From Adonisia turfae CCMR0081 (GTDB taxonomy: Bacteria > Cyanobacteriota > Cyanobacteriia > Phormidesmidales > Phormidesmidaceae), in NCBI RefSeq assembly GCF_011009555.1, contig NZ_QXHD01000004.1, forward strand, positions 7,133,302 to 7,197,301: 64,000 nucleotides of DNA. Reading direction: 5' to 3'. The first letter of the stretch is position 1. Each line of letters opens with the position of its first letter. The translations under genes were made by a program, and so were the position numbers. A model generated the notes under the pieces. The model saw nothing but the letters and a program-made list of their open reading frames with translations, had not been told where the DNA came from and ran no database searches. Below, in pieces: positions 38,156 to 46,416 of the stretch.

Positions 38156-39690
38156 TATTTAGCTTCCTCCTGGAACGTGGGCGTGACGCCAAAGTTCATG
38201 CGAACCATGCCACCGGGAGCAATATTCACCATCCGAGACTGGCTGTTGCGTTCGTTAAAGTAAAGGTTGGGGGCCAGGGTATAACCGGGTAAACTTGTTA
38301 AGTCTAGAACTCCACTGCGAGTACCTGGTAACATACACTCTACGGAGTACAAACCATCGGCGTCGGTAACAATCCGGTTGCCATCATCTAAGAAGACTAC
38401 GGCATTGGGGATACCGGCCTCACCTGGCTGCTGTTCACCATCAAAGTTTTTATCAACAAAGACGCGACCAATTAATGTGGCACAATCTGTGAGAATACCT
38501 GGGTCAATGACGAGGCGATGAATGCTGGGACCATCTTGCACAAAGAATTGATTGTCACTACGTTCAGCGGAGACGGATGCGGAGTTTTCGCCATCACCAC
38601 GCAACGCATCGGGGGTAACGCGAACAGCGTAGAGAACGCTCATGCTTGCATCCACTGGTAAAGGTGTGGTGGTTGTAAAGATGATTTCAGAACCCGAGGC
38701 TTGAGCATCCAGAGCAACAGTTTGTTCGTTAAGTACGCCTGTAACGGACTCCGGAATGAGTTGAAATCCTTGGGGAAGAATATCCTCAACGGTAATAGAT
38801 TCGAGCTCAATATCGGTTAGATTGCGCAATTCTAATCGATAAACAACGGTATCGCCTGGTTGTGCTGCTGCTCGATCAGCTGTTTTTGTAATGCTAACTT
38901 GGTTGGGATCACACATCACCATGCCAAGGGCCAGGGAGAATAAGTTTAACCCTTGGGTCTCAGCATTAAAGATTTCCACAACAGTTTCGCTAACTTGGCT
39001 GCCGCCACTAGTCCCGATGGGAATACCATCTAAGGCGGTCGCTACATAGCGAATAATCGAGTTGTTAACACCACCGGTGCTGGTAACAAGTTCTAACTTG
39101 ATGCGACGCTGAGGGAAAACAGAATCTGCTGGTGGATTGACCACTAAAATGTATACAGCATCCGTACTGGTTTGGGTTAACCCTGTATTGATCGGACTTT
39201 GTAAGGGGGTCTGTGGATCAAATAAGAAGTTATATTGTCCGGCATCGGCATTGGTTAAGAAAAACGGATTGCTGTTCTCTATGTTGGGAGCTTTACCACC
39301 CGGAATTCCATTGTCTTCAATGTCGGGAACCTCTGTACCCGTGAGTGGAACAATGGGACCTAACTCTAAACCACTAGCATCGGGCTCATATAGAGCAACG
39401 GAGAAGCCGTCATAGTTGGGCAGCAATTCTCCGTTGCAGCCTAAAATTTGCCCCAGTGGATCGATCAAACTTGCAGTTTCAACAACAATCTCTGCAGATG
39501 TGCCACCAAGAGAGATGTTGCGCTCAGCATCTCTATAACTAAAAGCAGCTCGGTTATTGATTTCAGCAGCTCTTGCGATCGCAATAAATGGTGCCTGACC
39601 AAAGCTGCCTGCCAATAAGACAGCTATCATTCGATGCATCCAGTTGCGCCAAGCACCTGGTTTGGGTTTAGGTGGTTGGGATAACTTCAT
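38155..39690 (-). CDS. Secreted DUF11 + SdrD-B surface protein F
   Basis: 511 residues from the ATG at 39690 (GAGG just upstream); a TTG four codons before also fits. Signal peptide about 20-42, ending IARA. The short N-terminal module (EINNRAAFSYRDAERN) is related to those of C and D. Residues about 260-385 are a DUF11 fold (VSITKTADRAAAQPGDTVVY, ITVEDILPQGFQLIPESV). Residues about 405-505 are an SdrD-B/carboxypeptidase-regulatory fold (IGRVFVDKNFDGEQQPGEAG, then DGLYSVECMLPG). The Cys pair in the SdrD-B part could form a disulphide. It ends in TAATG with the barrel gene, so it is probably the barrel partner or its first substrate. Confidence 0.85.
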   Translation of the reverse strand: MKLSQPPKPKPGAWRNWMHRMIAVLLAGSFGQAPFIAIARAAEINNRAAFSYRDAERNISLGGTSAEIVVETASLIDPLGQILGCNGELLPNYDGFSVALYEPDASGLELGPIVPLTGTEVPDIEDNGIPGGKAPNIENSNPFFLTNADAGQYNFLFDPQTPLQSPINTGLTQTSTDAVYILVVNPPADSVFPQRRIKLELVTSTGGVNNSIIRYVATALDGIPIGTSGGSQVSETVVEIFNAETQGLNLFSLALGMVMCDPNQVSITKTADRAAAQPGDTVVYRLELRNLTDIELESITVEDILPQGFQLIPESVTGVLNEQTVALDAQASGSEIIFTTTTPLPVDASMSVLYAVRVTPDALRGDGENSASVSAERSDNQFFVQDGPSIHRLVIDPGILTDCATLIGRVFVDKNFDGEQQPGEAGIPNAVVFLDDGNRIVTDADGLYSVECMLPGTRSGVLDLTSLPGYTLAPNLYFNERNSQSRMVNIAPGGMVRMNFGVTPTFQEEAK

Positions 39691-40431
39691 TTTTAGCCTC
39701 AAACCTGATGAATATTTAAAGAACTAGCGTTAATTGCAGTTGTTACTTGGTGCAAATTTGCCAGGGAGCACTGATGCGATCGCAACAAGATTTATAGAGT
39801 AAGCACGACAATTTTTAAGGGCTTATGCCCTTCATGCATGTTTGCAATCTTGTCAGACACTTTTAGGAAAGGACTAGCTGGCTGAACATGTCATAGAAAT
39901 CTTGGCTGTTAGACCCCGATATCCCAGACTGTGCCATGACGTGAGCTTTCGACCTGGGCTCAAGTCGAAGGGCTCAGCTGAACTACACAAGGCACAGCCC
40001 ATAAAAAATGGTCTATCTTGAATCGGGTTTAAGGAATTTACAAAATCCTGGTTACTTGTCCCCGATCTCGCAGAGCAATCACAAGGAATGACCTCTACGA
40101 AATTGTCCATTTTTAACTGGGTTTACTGAATTTGGATTTGGTATCAGAAACCAAGTACTCACCTATCCTGCTAGGAAGAATACCTTGCTCAATGTCTAAG
40201 ATGTGCAGTCTATCTTCTGAGAGTAACTGAATGGCAGAGATTCCTTTGACCTCAGGGGTTAATCGTCAAAGGTAAAACTGTTAATAAGTTCTTCAGAGAG
40301 ATATGGGTAGCAATAGAATCCCTAATTGATTCTCCTGTAATAATGAGAGTATTGCTCGATGTAGAAGAATCGTTCTGGAATGAAAGATTTTGTAGGAGGA
40401 GAGTTCTCAACTCTCCTCCTCAAGTTTGGGG
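39691..40431. other. Long intergenic region between surface-protein operons
   Basis: 741 bases with no convincing gene. It separates two minus-strand groups and probably holds a promoter for the 38155/33980 pair. A minus-strand frame at 39874-40110 (78 codons) has no signal peptide or family motif; this part of the spacer is more GC-rich and could be the trace of a lost gene or insertion. The right end is a terminator hairpin. Confidence 0.5.
40394..40420 (-). terminator. Hairpin after the 193-residue gene
   Basis: AGGAGGAGAGTT and AACTCTCCTCCT pair perfectly over 12 bases around a CTC loop, 12 bases beyond the stop of the gene at 40432. There is no strong T run on the minus strand, so it may act as an RNA 3' stabiliser instead. 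Confidence 0.55.
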
Positions 40432-41013
40432 TTACTGAACCTTCACGTTATAGAATGCTTTAACGGCCTGGGCAGAAGCGAGATCATCGCTAAAGTTCCA
40501 CTGCACATGAGTATACATATCAGCAGGGGCAGGCTGTTCTTCAACCGTACCATCGGGCAATGTAACTTCGACCATGGGCTCAGCCACAAAGCTCTCACCA
40601 CCATCAATGCTATAGATAATCTCAGCATTGCCATCAACTTCAGCAGAACTCAGCTCATAAACGGTCTGAGCAGGAATAGGCTGAGTAATGGACAATCCTT
40701 TGGCTTCTACATCACCGGAGTTAGAGCCATCTACGGTATAGCGTAGAACATCATTCGGCTGCACAGTGACTTTACCTTCAAGGGCTTCCCAAGAAATTGT
40801 CTCTTGGCCATTAGAATTAAGTTCCACAACCTGCTTTGCGGCACTGAGGGTCAGTTTGACCTCAGGACGCAGAACAGCCTGGACAATAGCATCGGTAACA
40901 TCTTGCAATTGTGCCAACACTGGCTGATTCATTGCAAATGGGACTGTTCCCACCAAGGCAAGGGCACTTAAGCCCAAGAACAAACGCTTCTTTGCAAAAA
41001 GACGCTGCATCAT
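40432..41013 (-). CDS. Short secreted DUF11-like protein G
   Basis: 193 residues: signal peptide about 8-35 (ending PVLA), then one DUF11-like fold. Motifs VQPNDVLRYTVDGSNSGDV and LSITQPIPAQTVYEL are the counterparts of PGDEIEYT(V/I)YF and the CDWIQP region in the shared C-terminal domain. The protein is essentially a single free-standing copy of that fold, without the cysteines. It follows the 915-residue gene by 107 bases and may be co-transcribed. A second Met one codon later is also possible as start. Confidence 0.75.
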   Translation of the reverse strand: MMQRLFAKKRLFLGLSALALVGTVPFAMNQPVLAQLQDVTDAIVQAVLRPEVKLTLSAAKQVVELNSNGQETISWEALEGKVTVQPNDVLRYTVDGSNSGDVEAKGLSITQPIPAQTVYELSSAEVDGNAEIIYSIDGGESFVAEPMVEVTLPDGTVEEQPAPADMYTHVQWNFSDDLASAQAVKAFYNVKVQ

Positions 41014-41120
41014 AATTACTCTCGTTTAACTTCAAAGATTTTGCAAGGTTCAAGGTTTGACCTTGGAGCAAGGGACAAACTCTATCAGATCATTCCCTTG
41101 CTCCAGGGAATGCATCAGAC

Positions 41121-43868
41121 TTAGTTAATACGACGTTCAAACTCAACGTAGCCAGTCTCTAAGGGCTCAATATCACCCTCAATGTCAAAGGCATATTTAG
41201 TGCTGTCTGTGTTGTAAGACGTCCCTGAGATTTCAGTCGTTGGTGTAGCCGTGTCTGGGTTAAATGCTGGATTGCCAGTCGTGCCGCCGCCATCGCACAC
41301 TGGACCACCACTGTAGAACACGACACTGCCTGTGGAGCCATCGTCTAGATTAGTTAAATCCACGGAGCTGGGAACATGACGAGTATCCAGGTCGCCATTT
41401 ATGTCATTGTCAAAGGCCCAGTTATTGGCGTCTGCAACTGCACCGGAACAACCCAACTCAGTGCCATCCTCAAGGATAGTCAGGTCAGAGGCTGTCAATA
41501 GTACGTTGCCCTGCATGGGTGCAATCTCAGTTTCAGAGATATTACGGTAAGTCACCCGATAGCGGATATGGTTACCAGGGGCAGGATTACCCGAGACTGC
41601 GGGACCATCTCCCTGAACCACCTGAGCAGTCTTTACTAGCTCCAGGAAGCCTGTGTAAACACGGTCGATGGTGACGTTGGTGGTGGTTGATGCATCTAAA
41701 CCGGTATCAATGCTAGCTGGATCACTCGGATCGGTGACCTCAGAAACGCCGACAAAGGTGGCTTCAATGGGTACGGGGAAGCTATCGAGCTCGTCGATAT
41801 TCGTGGGATCGTTGGGTAGATCTACCTCAACACCGTAGTCAAATTCGTCGTCACCACCGGGAAAACCATCATCGGCCCGTAGGGGAACAATTATATCTGG
41901 GTCGGCTGGATTGCTCTTAGACCAGGTGCCAGTGGGCTCATCGTACTCGTATTCAACCCGAGTACCATCAGGAGCGATAATTGTGGCTGTCGTCTCATCG
42001 GGTAAGTCGGATGGATCCTGAGGTGCAATGGGCTCTAAACGGACCCAACCATCTTCAGTGGTGTTGACTGCCGGATCGGGGTCAGTATCGTTATTGGCTA
42101 CCGTATTGGTAAAGGACACAACCGGTGGATCACCATCAGAATAGGGTGCAGACTTATTGGTAAAGTCATCGTTGGTGCCAGTGGGACCCACTGCATCAGG
42201 GGCACCGTCAGGACCATTCAGGATATCGGGCTCAGGTTCTGATACCAGGGTGACAATGATAGCTTCACCATCACCGTCGGTGTTATCTCCGGTGTTGTCA
42301 TCACCGGGAACGGTGGGGGTGTCACTACCGGGGTCTACGCCTTTCTCTAGGAGATCAGAAGGATCGCCAATGTGGCCATCGTCTGGTGTGAAGCCCTCTG
42401 GTAGAGGTGTGCTGGGGTCATCAATCACTTCAGGATTAAAGTCACTGAAGGTATCCGTATCAGGATCGTAGTTACTGGGGGTGTCATCACCAGATTCATC
42501 CAGTACGGGGAAGCTGAGGGACTCATCTTCTGGTGTTAATGGATCATCTACTGCACCAGAACCGACAACCTGGGCAATGTTAGCAACGGTCAAAGGTGTG
42601 GCGGTGGGGTCAACGCCGTCAGCCACAACTGTGATTGTGAACCCAGTTACTGCAGGATCGGTGATTGCGATCGCTGTGTTAGCAGGTCCGATGAAACCGA
42701 CACGTGTTGTTGCCGCTGCCCCTGGATCAGCAATGGTCCAAGTCGCCTCAAGGGCTGTGTCGGTGAGTGGATCGGAGAGGTTACTGGTGGAATAAACAAC
42801 GGTCCAGCCACCAGGTGCGGTTGCGCTTTGTAGTGATGTGCCAACTGGAATGGCATCGGACACTAACACATGCTTATCTGGCAATCCATTAATGCTGATG
42901 GGCTGTAGATCTGCTGCGATCGCATTACTACCTGTCGGCATAGACGCCTGATCTAAAACATCAACTTCCAGGTTGTAGGTAATGGTGTCGTCCGTTGGGC
43001 TAGCTCCATTAACGGTATGGGTGCCGATAGACTTCTTAATCTCAACTAAAGGTTGTTGTAGAGGATCTTCACCAATGGTAATCTCACCCGTAGCACTAGC
43101 TTCACGTTCACCGTTAGCCGGAGCATCAGGCCCTGCTTCAGAACCGGTTTGACCAGGATCATTGCTGTCTAATGGATCAAGGTGTACACCTGGAGTATTA
43201 GTCGAATTCGCAGCATCAGTTGCATCGTTATCATCGGTGAAGACGCTACCACCAGAGGAATCGTAGGGTTGGTTTTGACCGTTACCAGGGGTGTCACCAT
43301 AGGTCACGGTAACAATATCATCATCTTGGGCACTGGTGGAAACCTGAACAATTACTTGGACATCAAAGGACTCACCCGGTTGGACATCTTCAATATCTGT
43401 CCGATTGCTAATCGTTTCTGTTGCAGGGTCGAAATTTCCGTCCTTGTTGAGGTCGGCAACAATGCTAACCACACTGTCTACGGGACCAGTGAAACCTGCT
43501 ACCGCAGGTAAACTAATGTCAGTTTCGTCGTTACCTACGTTAGTAATTTCAAAAATATACTCTAATTGTTCACCAGGCCCCGGTGGATCTGCATCTGGAG
43601 TAACTTCTTGCGCAGCCGTGTTAACAACCGTGATACCGGCAATCTCAGCGACTTCAACCGTTACTGTGTTAGACGTAGAGGTTTGCGGTGTGCCATCGGG
43701 ATCACGATAGGTGGCAGTGGCAGTGTTACTAATTTGTGTGCCAGCGGCAGTCCCTTCTGCCAACACAATACCCACTAGGTTAAACACACCGCCCATGGCA
43801 AGTGCGGATGCAATAACTGGCTTGCAAAGCTGCCAGCTCAGTTTCTTAGACTGTCTATTCTTTGTCAT
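41121..43868 (-). CDS. Secreted DUF11-type surface protein H
   Basis: 915 residues. Signal peptide about 14-38, ending VLAEG. Shared N-terminal module about 40-75 (GTQISNTATATYRDP then VEVAEIAGITVV). The first DUF11-like fold follows (LEYIFEITNVGNDETDISLP). The centre (about residues 200-640) is extremely rich in Asp, Pro, Gly and Thr and looks unstructured or Ca2+-binding. The C-terminal 170 residues resemble the shared C-terminal domain in a divergent form (LELVKTAQVVQ, APGNHIRYRVTYRN, ELGCSG, TGYVEFERRIN). It is the first gene of the minus-strand array when read in the direction of transcription. Confidence 0.8.
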   Translation of the reverse strand: MTKNRQSKKLSWQLCKPVIASALAMGGVFNLVGIVLAEGTAAGTQISNTATATYRDPDGTPQTSTSNTVTVEVAEIAGITVVNTAAQEVTPDADPPGPGEQLEYIFEITNVGNDETDISLPAVAGFTGPVDSVVSIVADLNKDGNFDPATETISNRTDIEDVQPGESFDVQVIVQVSTSAQDDDIVTVTYGDTPGNGQNQPYDSSGGSVFTDDNDATDAANSTNTPGVHLDPLDSNDPGQTGSEAGPDAPANGEREASATGEITIGEDPLQQPLVEIKKSIGTHTVNGASPTDDTITYNLEVDVLDQASMPTGSNAIAADLQPISINGLPDKHVLVSDAIPVGTSLQSATAPGGWTVVYSTSNLSDPLTDTALEATWTIADPGAAATTRVGFIGPANTAIAITDPAVTGFTITVVADGVDPTATPLTVANIAQVVGSGAVDDPLTPEDESLSFPVLDESGDDTPSNYDPDTDTFSDFNPEVIDDPSTPLPEGFTPDDGHIGDPSDLLEKGVDPGSDTPTVPGDDNTGDNTDGDGEAIIVTLVSEPEPDILNGPDGAPDAVGPTGTNDDFTNKSAPYSDGDPPVVSFTNTVANNDTDPDPAVNTTEDGWVRLEPIAPQDPSDLPDETTATIIAPDGTRVEYEYDEPTGTWSKSNPADPDIIVPLRADDGFPGGDDEFDYGVEVDLPNDPTNIDELDSFPVPIEATFVGVSEVTDPSDPASIDTGLDASTTTNVTIDRVYTGFLELVKTAQVVQGDGPAVSGNPAPGNHIRYRVTYRNISETEIAPMQGNVLLTASDLTILEDGTELGCSGAVADANNWAFDNDINGDLDTRHVPSSVDLTNLDDGSTGSVVFYSGGPVCDGGGTTGNPAFNPDTATPTTEISGTSYNTDSTKYAFDIEGDIEPLETGYVEFERRIN

Positions 43869-44503
43869 TATTTCTGAGAACCAATGAATAAATTGAGCAG
43901 GTTAGAGAACCACTTTCTTGAAATCAAAGGGCTTATTAGGGGGCAGCGACAGATAATTAAGACTGGAACTACTCACTATGAGGGGCAATTCAGTAGTTCT
44001 AGACTCAGGAGAATAAAACTCAAGTATACATAAGAGAGTTTTTTGCCTAATTGTCTAAAATTCCCTAAGCTTTCTGCTAATAATTGATTTGGATTATTAG
44101 AGAGCTTTCAGGAAGAATCCGTCCAATTTGTATCAAATAAAAAGAGTTTTGTAGCCTTGTTTTTCTTGGTAAAAAAATGAAGATCTATCGCTCTCTTTAT
44201 TTGTAATTACCCCCCCCACATATATTGGATACCCTTTTCTGTAAAATTTGTAGCTAAGTCACATCACTTATTTTGACAGCTAAAATAACGTAGTTTTACA
44301 GATAGGAATATGACTTTTTTGTGGGTTTAAATTATCTTTAAAAGCAATAGCAAATATCTTTGAGATCCTACGTAGGTGTTTTTCCTTGTTTCTTTATGAG
44401 GAGGTATCTTTTGTCAGGATATTTACTTGGCACCAAACGACAAAAAGGCAAACCTGTTTAACAGGTTTGCCTTTTTGTCGTTTGGTGATATTGTCGTTTT
44501 TCT
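43869..44503. other. Intergenic region upstream of the surface-protein array
   Basis: 635 AT-rich bases. It should hold the promoter of the 915-residue gene. A C8 homopolymer lies at 44210-44217, and the large inverted repeat at 44431-44487 near the right end. No gene was seen. Confidence 0.5.
44431..44487. terminator. 57-bp near-perfect inverted repeat with nested bidirectional terminator
   Basis: The 28-base arms (44431-44458 and 44460-44487) pair without mismatch around one T. The inner part (AAAAAGGCAAACCTGTT and complement) has the classical form of a terminator with A and T runs on both sides, which would work in both directions. The outer part (CACCAAACGAC and complement) goes beyond what a terminator needs. 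It sits 16 bases beyond the 3' end of the histidine-kinase-like gene. Confidence 0.85.
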
Positions 44504-45961
44504 CTATTCAACCTCAAAGGGGGGGAAACTCACGATATATCGATAACCATGATTAGATGAACCTTGAATCATGATTTCACCGCCATGGATATCGGTTAGC
44601 TGTTGACTCAGCAGTAGACCTAGTTCTTGTCGTAAATCAGTGGGTGTAGAGCCTTCTGTGAGATCATTTGTGTCCAATGGAGACAGGTTCTCTACGATCT
44701 CAAATCCATAGGTGGTGTCTAACGGTTTTGTTGAGGACAAAAGTTTGTTTTGTTGCCCCCAGCTTAAGACTGATTGAGGCAAGTCGTCTCCTAGCCATGG
44801 ATTAGAGACCCATATCGCCAGAGTTAGACGCTCGTCTTTGCGAGAGATGTGGAGACGTACGGTGCTACCGCTGGTGGAGGCTTTAGCAATGCTGAGGATG
44901 AGGTGATAGAGCAATTGTTTAATAATGCGTTTGTCAAGCACCCAGATGCGCGATCCTGGCTCTACTGTTAGATTAAAATTGATTTCTTGCTGCTTAGATC
45001 TTGTCTCAATGGGCTGGAGGCTTTGCTGAGCTAGCATTTCAATATCTACGGGAGCGAGTAGTAACTCCCAGGGGGAATTGTTGAGTGCTCCTAATTCCAT
45101 AATCTCGTTGGTTAACGAGAGTAGATTTTGACTGCTGTGCAAGACAATGTTTGCATATTCCTGTTGTTTCTGAGTCAGTGGCCCATAAATTTCTCGGCTT
45201 AACATGCTAGCCATGCCGGTGATGGCCGTTAGTGGGGTGCGTAGATCCTGAGTAAGCTGGGATATCAAATTTGTGCGCAGGGTGTTGATGCGACTTTGGC
45301 GTTGCTTATCTGAGGATGTTAAATAGTCGTTGTTTTCTGTAGGTTGTTGAATCTTTCCATCTTTTAGCCAGCATTGTTTCTCATATTCACTCATTGCCCA
45401 TCGTGCATTGAGTTCTAGGATCGCTAAATCTTGTTGAGTATATTGATGTGGCATGATATCCATGACCTCCAATGTGCCAATGCAGCACCTTTCAGACGTC
45501 ATGAGGGGCACCCCTAAGTATGCTTGGACACCATATCTCTGTACCAAAAGACTTGTTCTAAATGCTGGATGTTGAGCGACATCCGATAGCATCAATGACT
45601 GACCACTATCTACTACCTGGATGCCAAAGGATTCTATCTTTGGCAGTTCACGGGTAGCAGCTAGCTGATTCATTAACCCTAAGCTAGATAACCCCATGGT
45701 GGCTTTGAATAGTTGGTTTTGTCTGTCAAACACACTAATTAAACAGATCGGGGCTGCTAGCAAACGAGAAACGCTTTGGGCTGCTTCTTCAAAAATAGGA
45801 ATTGGCTTGGATGTATCCAGTCTAAGTTGTTCAATGATACTTAGACGTATTTGCTCTCGTGCCACGGGGGACGTTCCATCCAGTGAACATACGGGGCGAT
45901 GACCAATGGGTTGTTGATTTGGCTGACTATTTGTTGCAGCTGGGGTAACGCCGTAGTGCAT
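44504..45961 (-). CDS. GAF-domain sensor with degenerate histidine-kinase domain
   Basis: 485 residues: a GAF domain (about 55-205, with APICLISVFDRQNQLFKA and QAYLGVPLMTS), a HisKA helix pair (about 245-310) and an HATPase-like domain to the end. The usual phosphoacceptor motif SHELRTPL reads TQDLRTPL here, so the histidine is replaced by glutamine. The N-box asparagine is replaced as well (LILSIAKAS), and the G1 DxGxG motif is not recognisable. The protein should therefore be unable to autophosphorylate and may act as a pseudokinase scaffold or input subunit for another kinase. No response regulator is adjacent. A terminator-like repeat follows it. Confidence 0.8.
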   Translation of the reverse strand: MHYGVTPAATNSQPNQQPIGHRPVCSLDGTSPVAREQIRLSIIEQLRLDTSKPIPIFEEAAQSVSRLLAAPICLISVFDRQNQLFKATMGLSSLGLMNQLAATRELPKIESFGIQVVDSGQSLMLSDVAQHPAFRTSLLVQRYGVQAYLGVPLMTSERCCIGTLEVMDIMPHQYTQQDLAILELNARWAMSEYEKQCWLKDGKIQQPTENNDYLTSSDKQRQSRINTLRTNLISQLTQDLRTPLTAITGMASMLSREIYGPLTQKQQEYANIVLHSSQNLLSLTNEIMELGALNNSPWELLLAPVDIEMLAQQSLQPIETRSKQQEINFNLTVEPGSRIWVLDKRIIKQLLYHLILSIAKASTSGSTVRLHISRKDERLTLAIWVSNPWLGDDLPQSVLSWGQQNKLLSSTKPLDTTYGFEIVENLSPLDTNDLTEGSTPTDLRQELGLLLSQQLTDIHGGEIMIQGSSNHGYRYIVSFPPFEVE

Positions 45962-46416
45962 TGCAATACTACTAAAAGGGTGGGATCTTGATGACTACAT
46001 CGTTCCCGAAACGTTATGTTATTGAACGTTAAAGCCCTATAAAACAAGTAATTTGGATGTTTTACACTGAATCTTTAATCAACTCTTTAAATCGATAACA
46101 CTATCCATTGATTAATGAAGATAGGGTACTCGACATGCTGATGATGAATACGCTAAAGACGCTGTTGTATGGATACATAATCTATGTAAGCTGAAAGCGT
46201 TAGTAACAGCTTCTATGGGTGGCTTGTACAGGACTGCGAATGGCCGGGGTAATGTGGTGTAAAACCGATGCCATTGGTTAGTCATTAGCTAATCAATTTG
46301 ATAGAGTCTGAAGCGATGGAGCATTGATAGAGCATTGGGGTAGAGTGGTATAGCCTGTCTGGAGCCTCAGACCCCAGGGGTTAATCGTTTGATGTCAACA
46401 CTTTGGGACGTTTACT
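45962..46416. other. Divergent intergenic region
   Basis: 455 bases between the degenerate kinase gene (minus) and the Ser/Thr kinase gene (plus). It must contain both promoters. TTAG and CTAA arms near 46279 form only a short dyad. No gene or strong structure was seen. Confidence 0.4.

Noticed and set aside
39874-40110. A 78-codon minus-strand frame in the long gap
   Set aside because: No recognisable domain or ribosome-binding site; it may be a remnant but cannot be called a gene.
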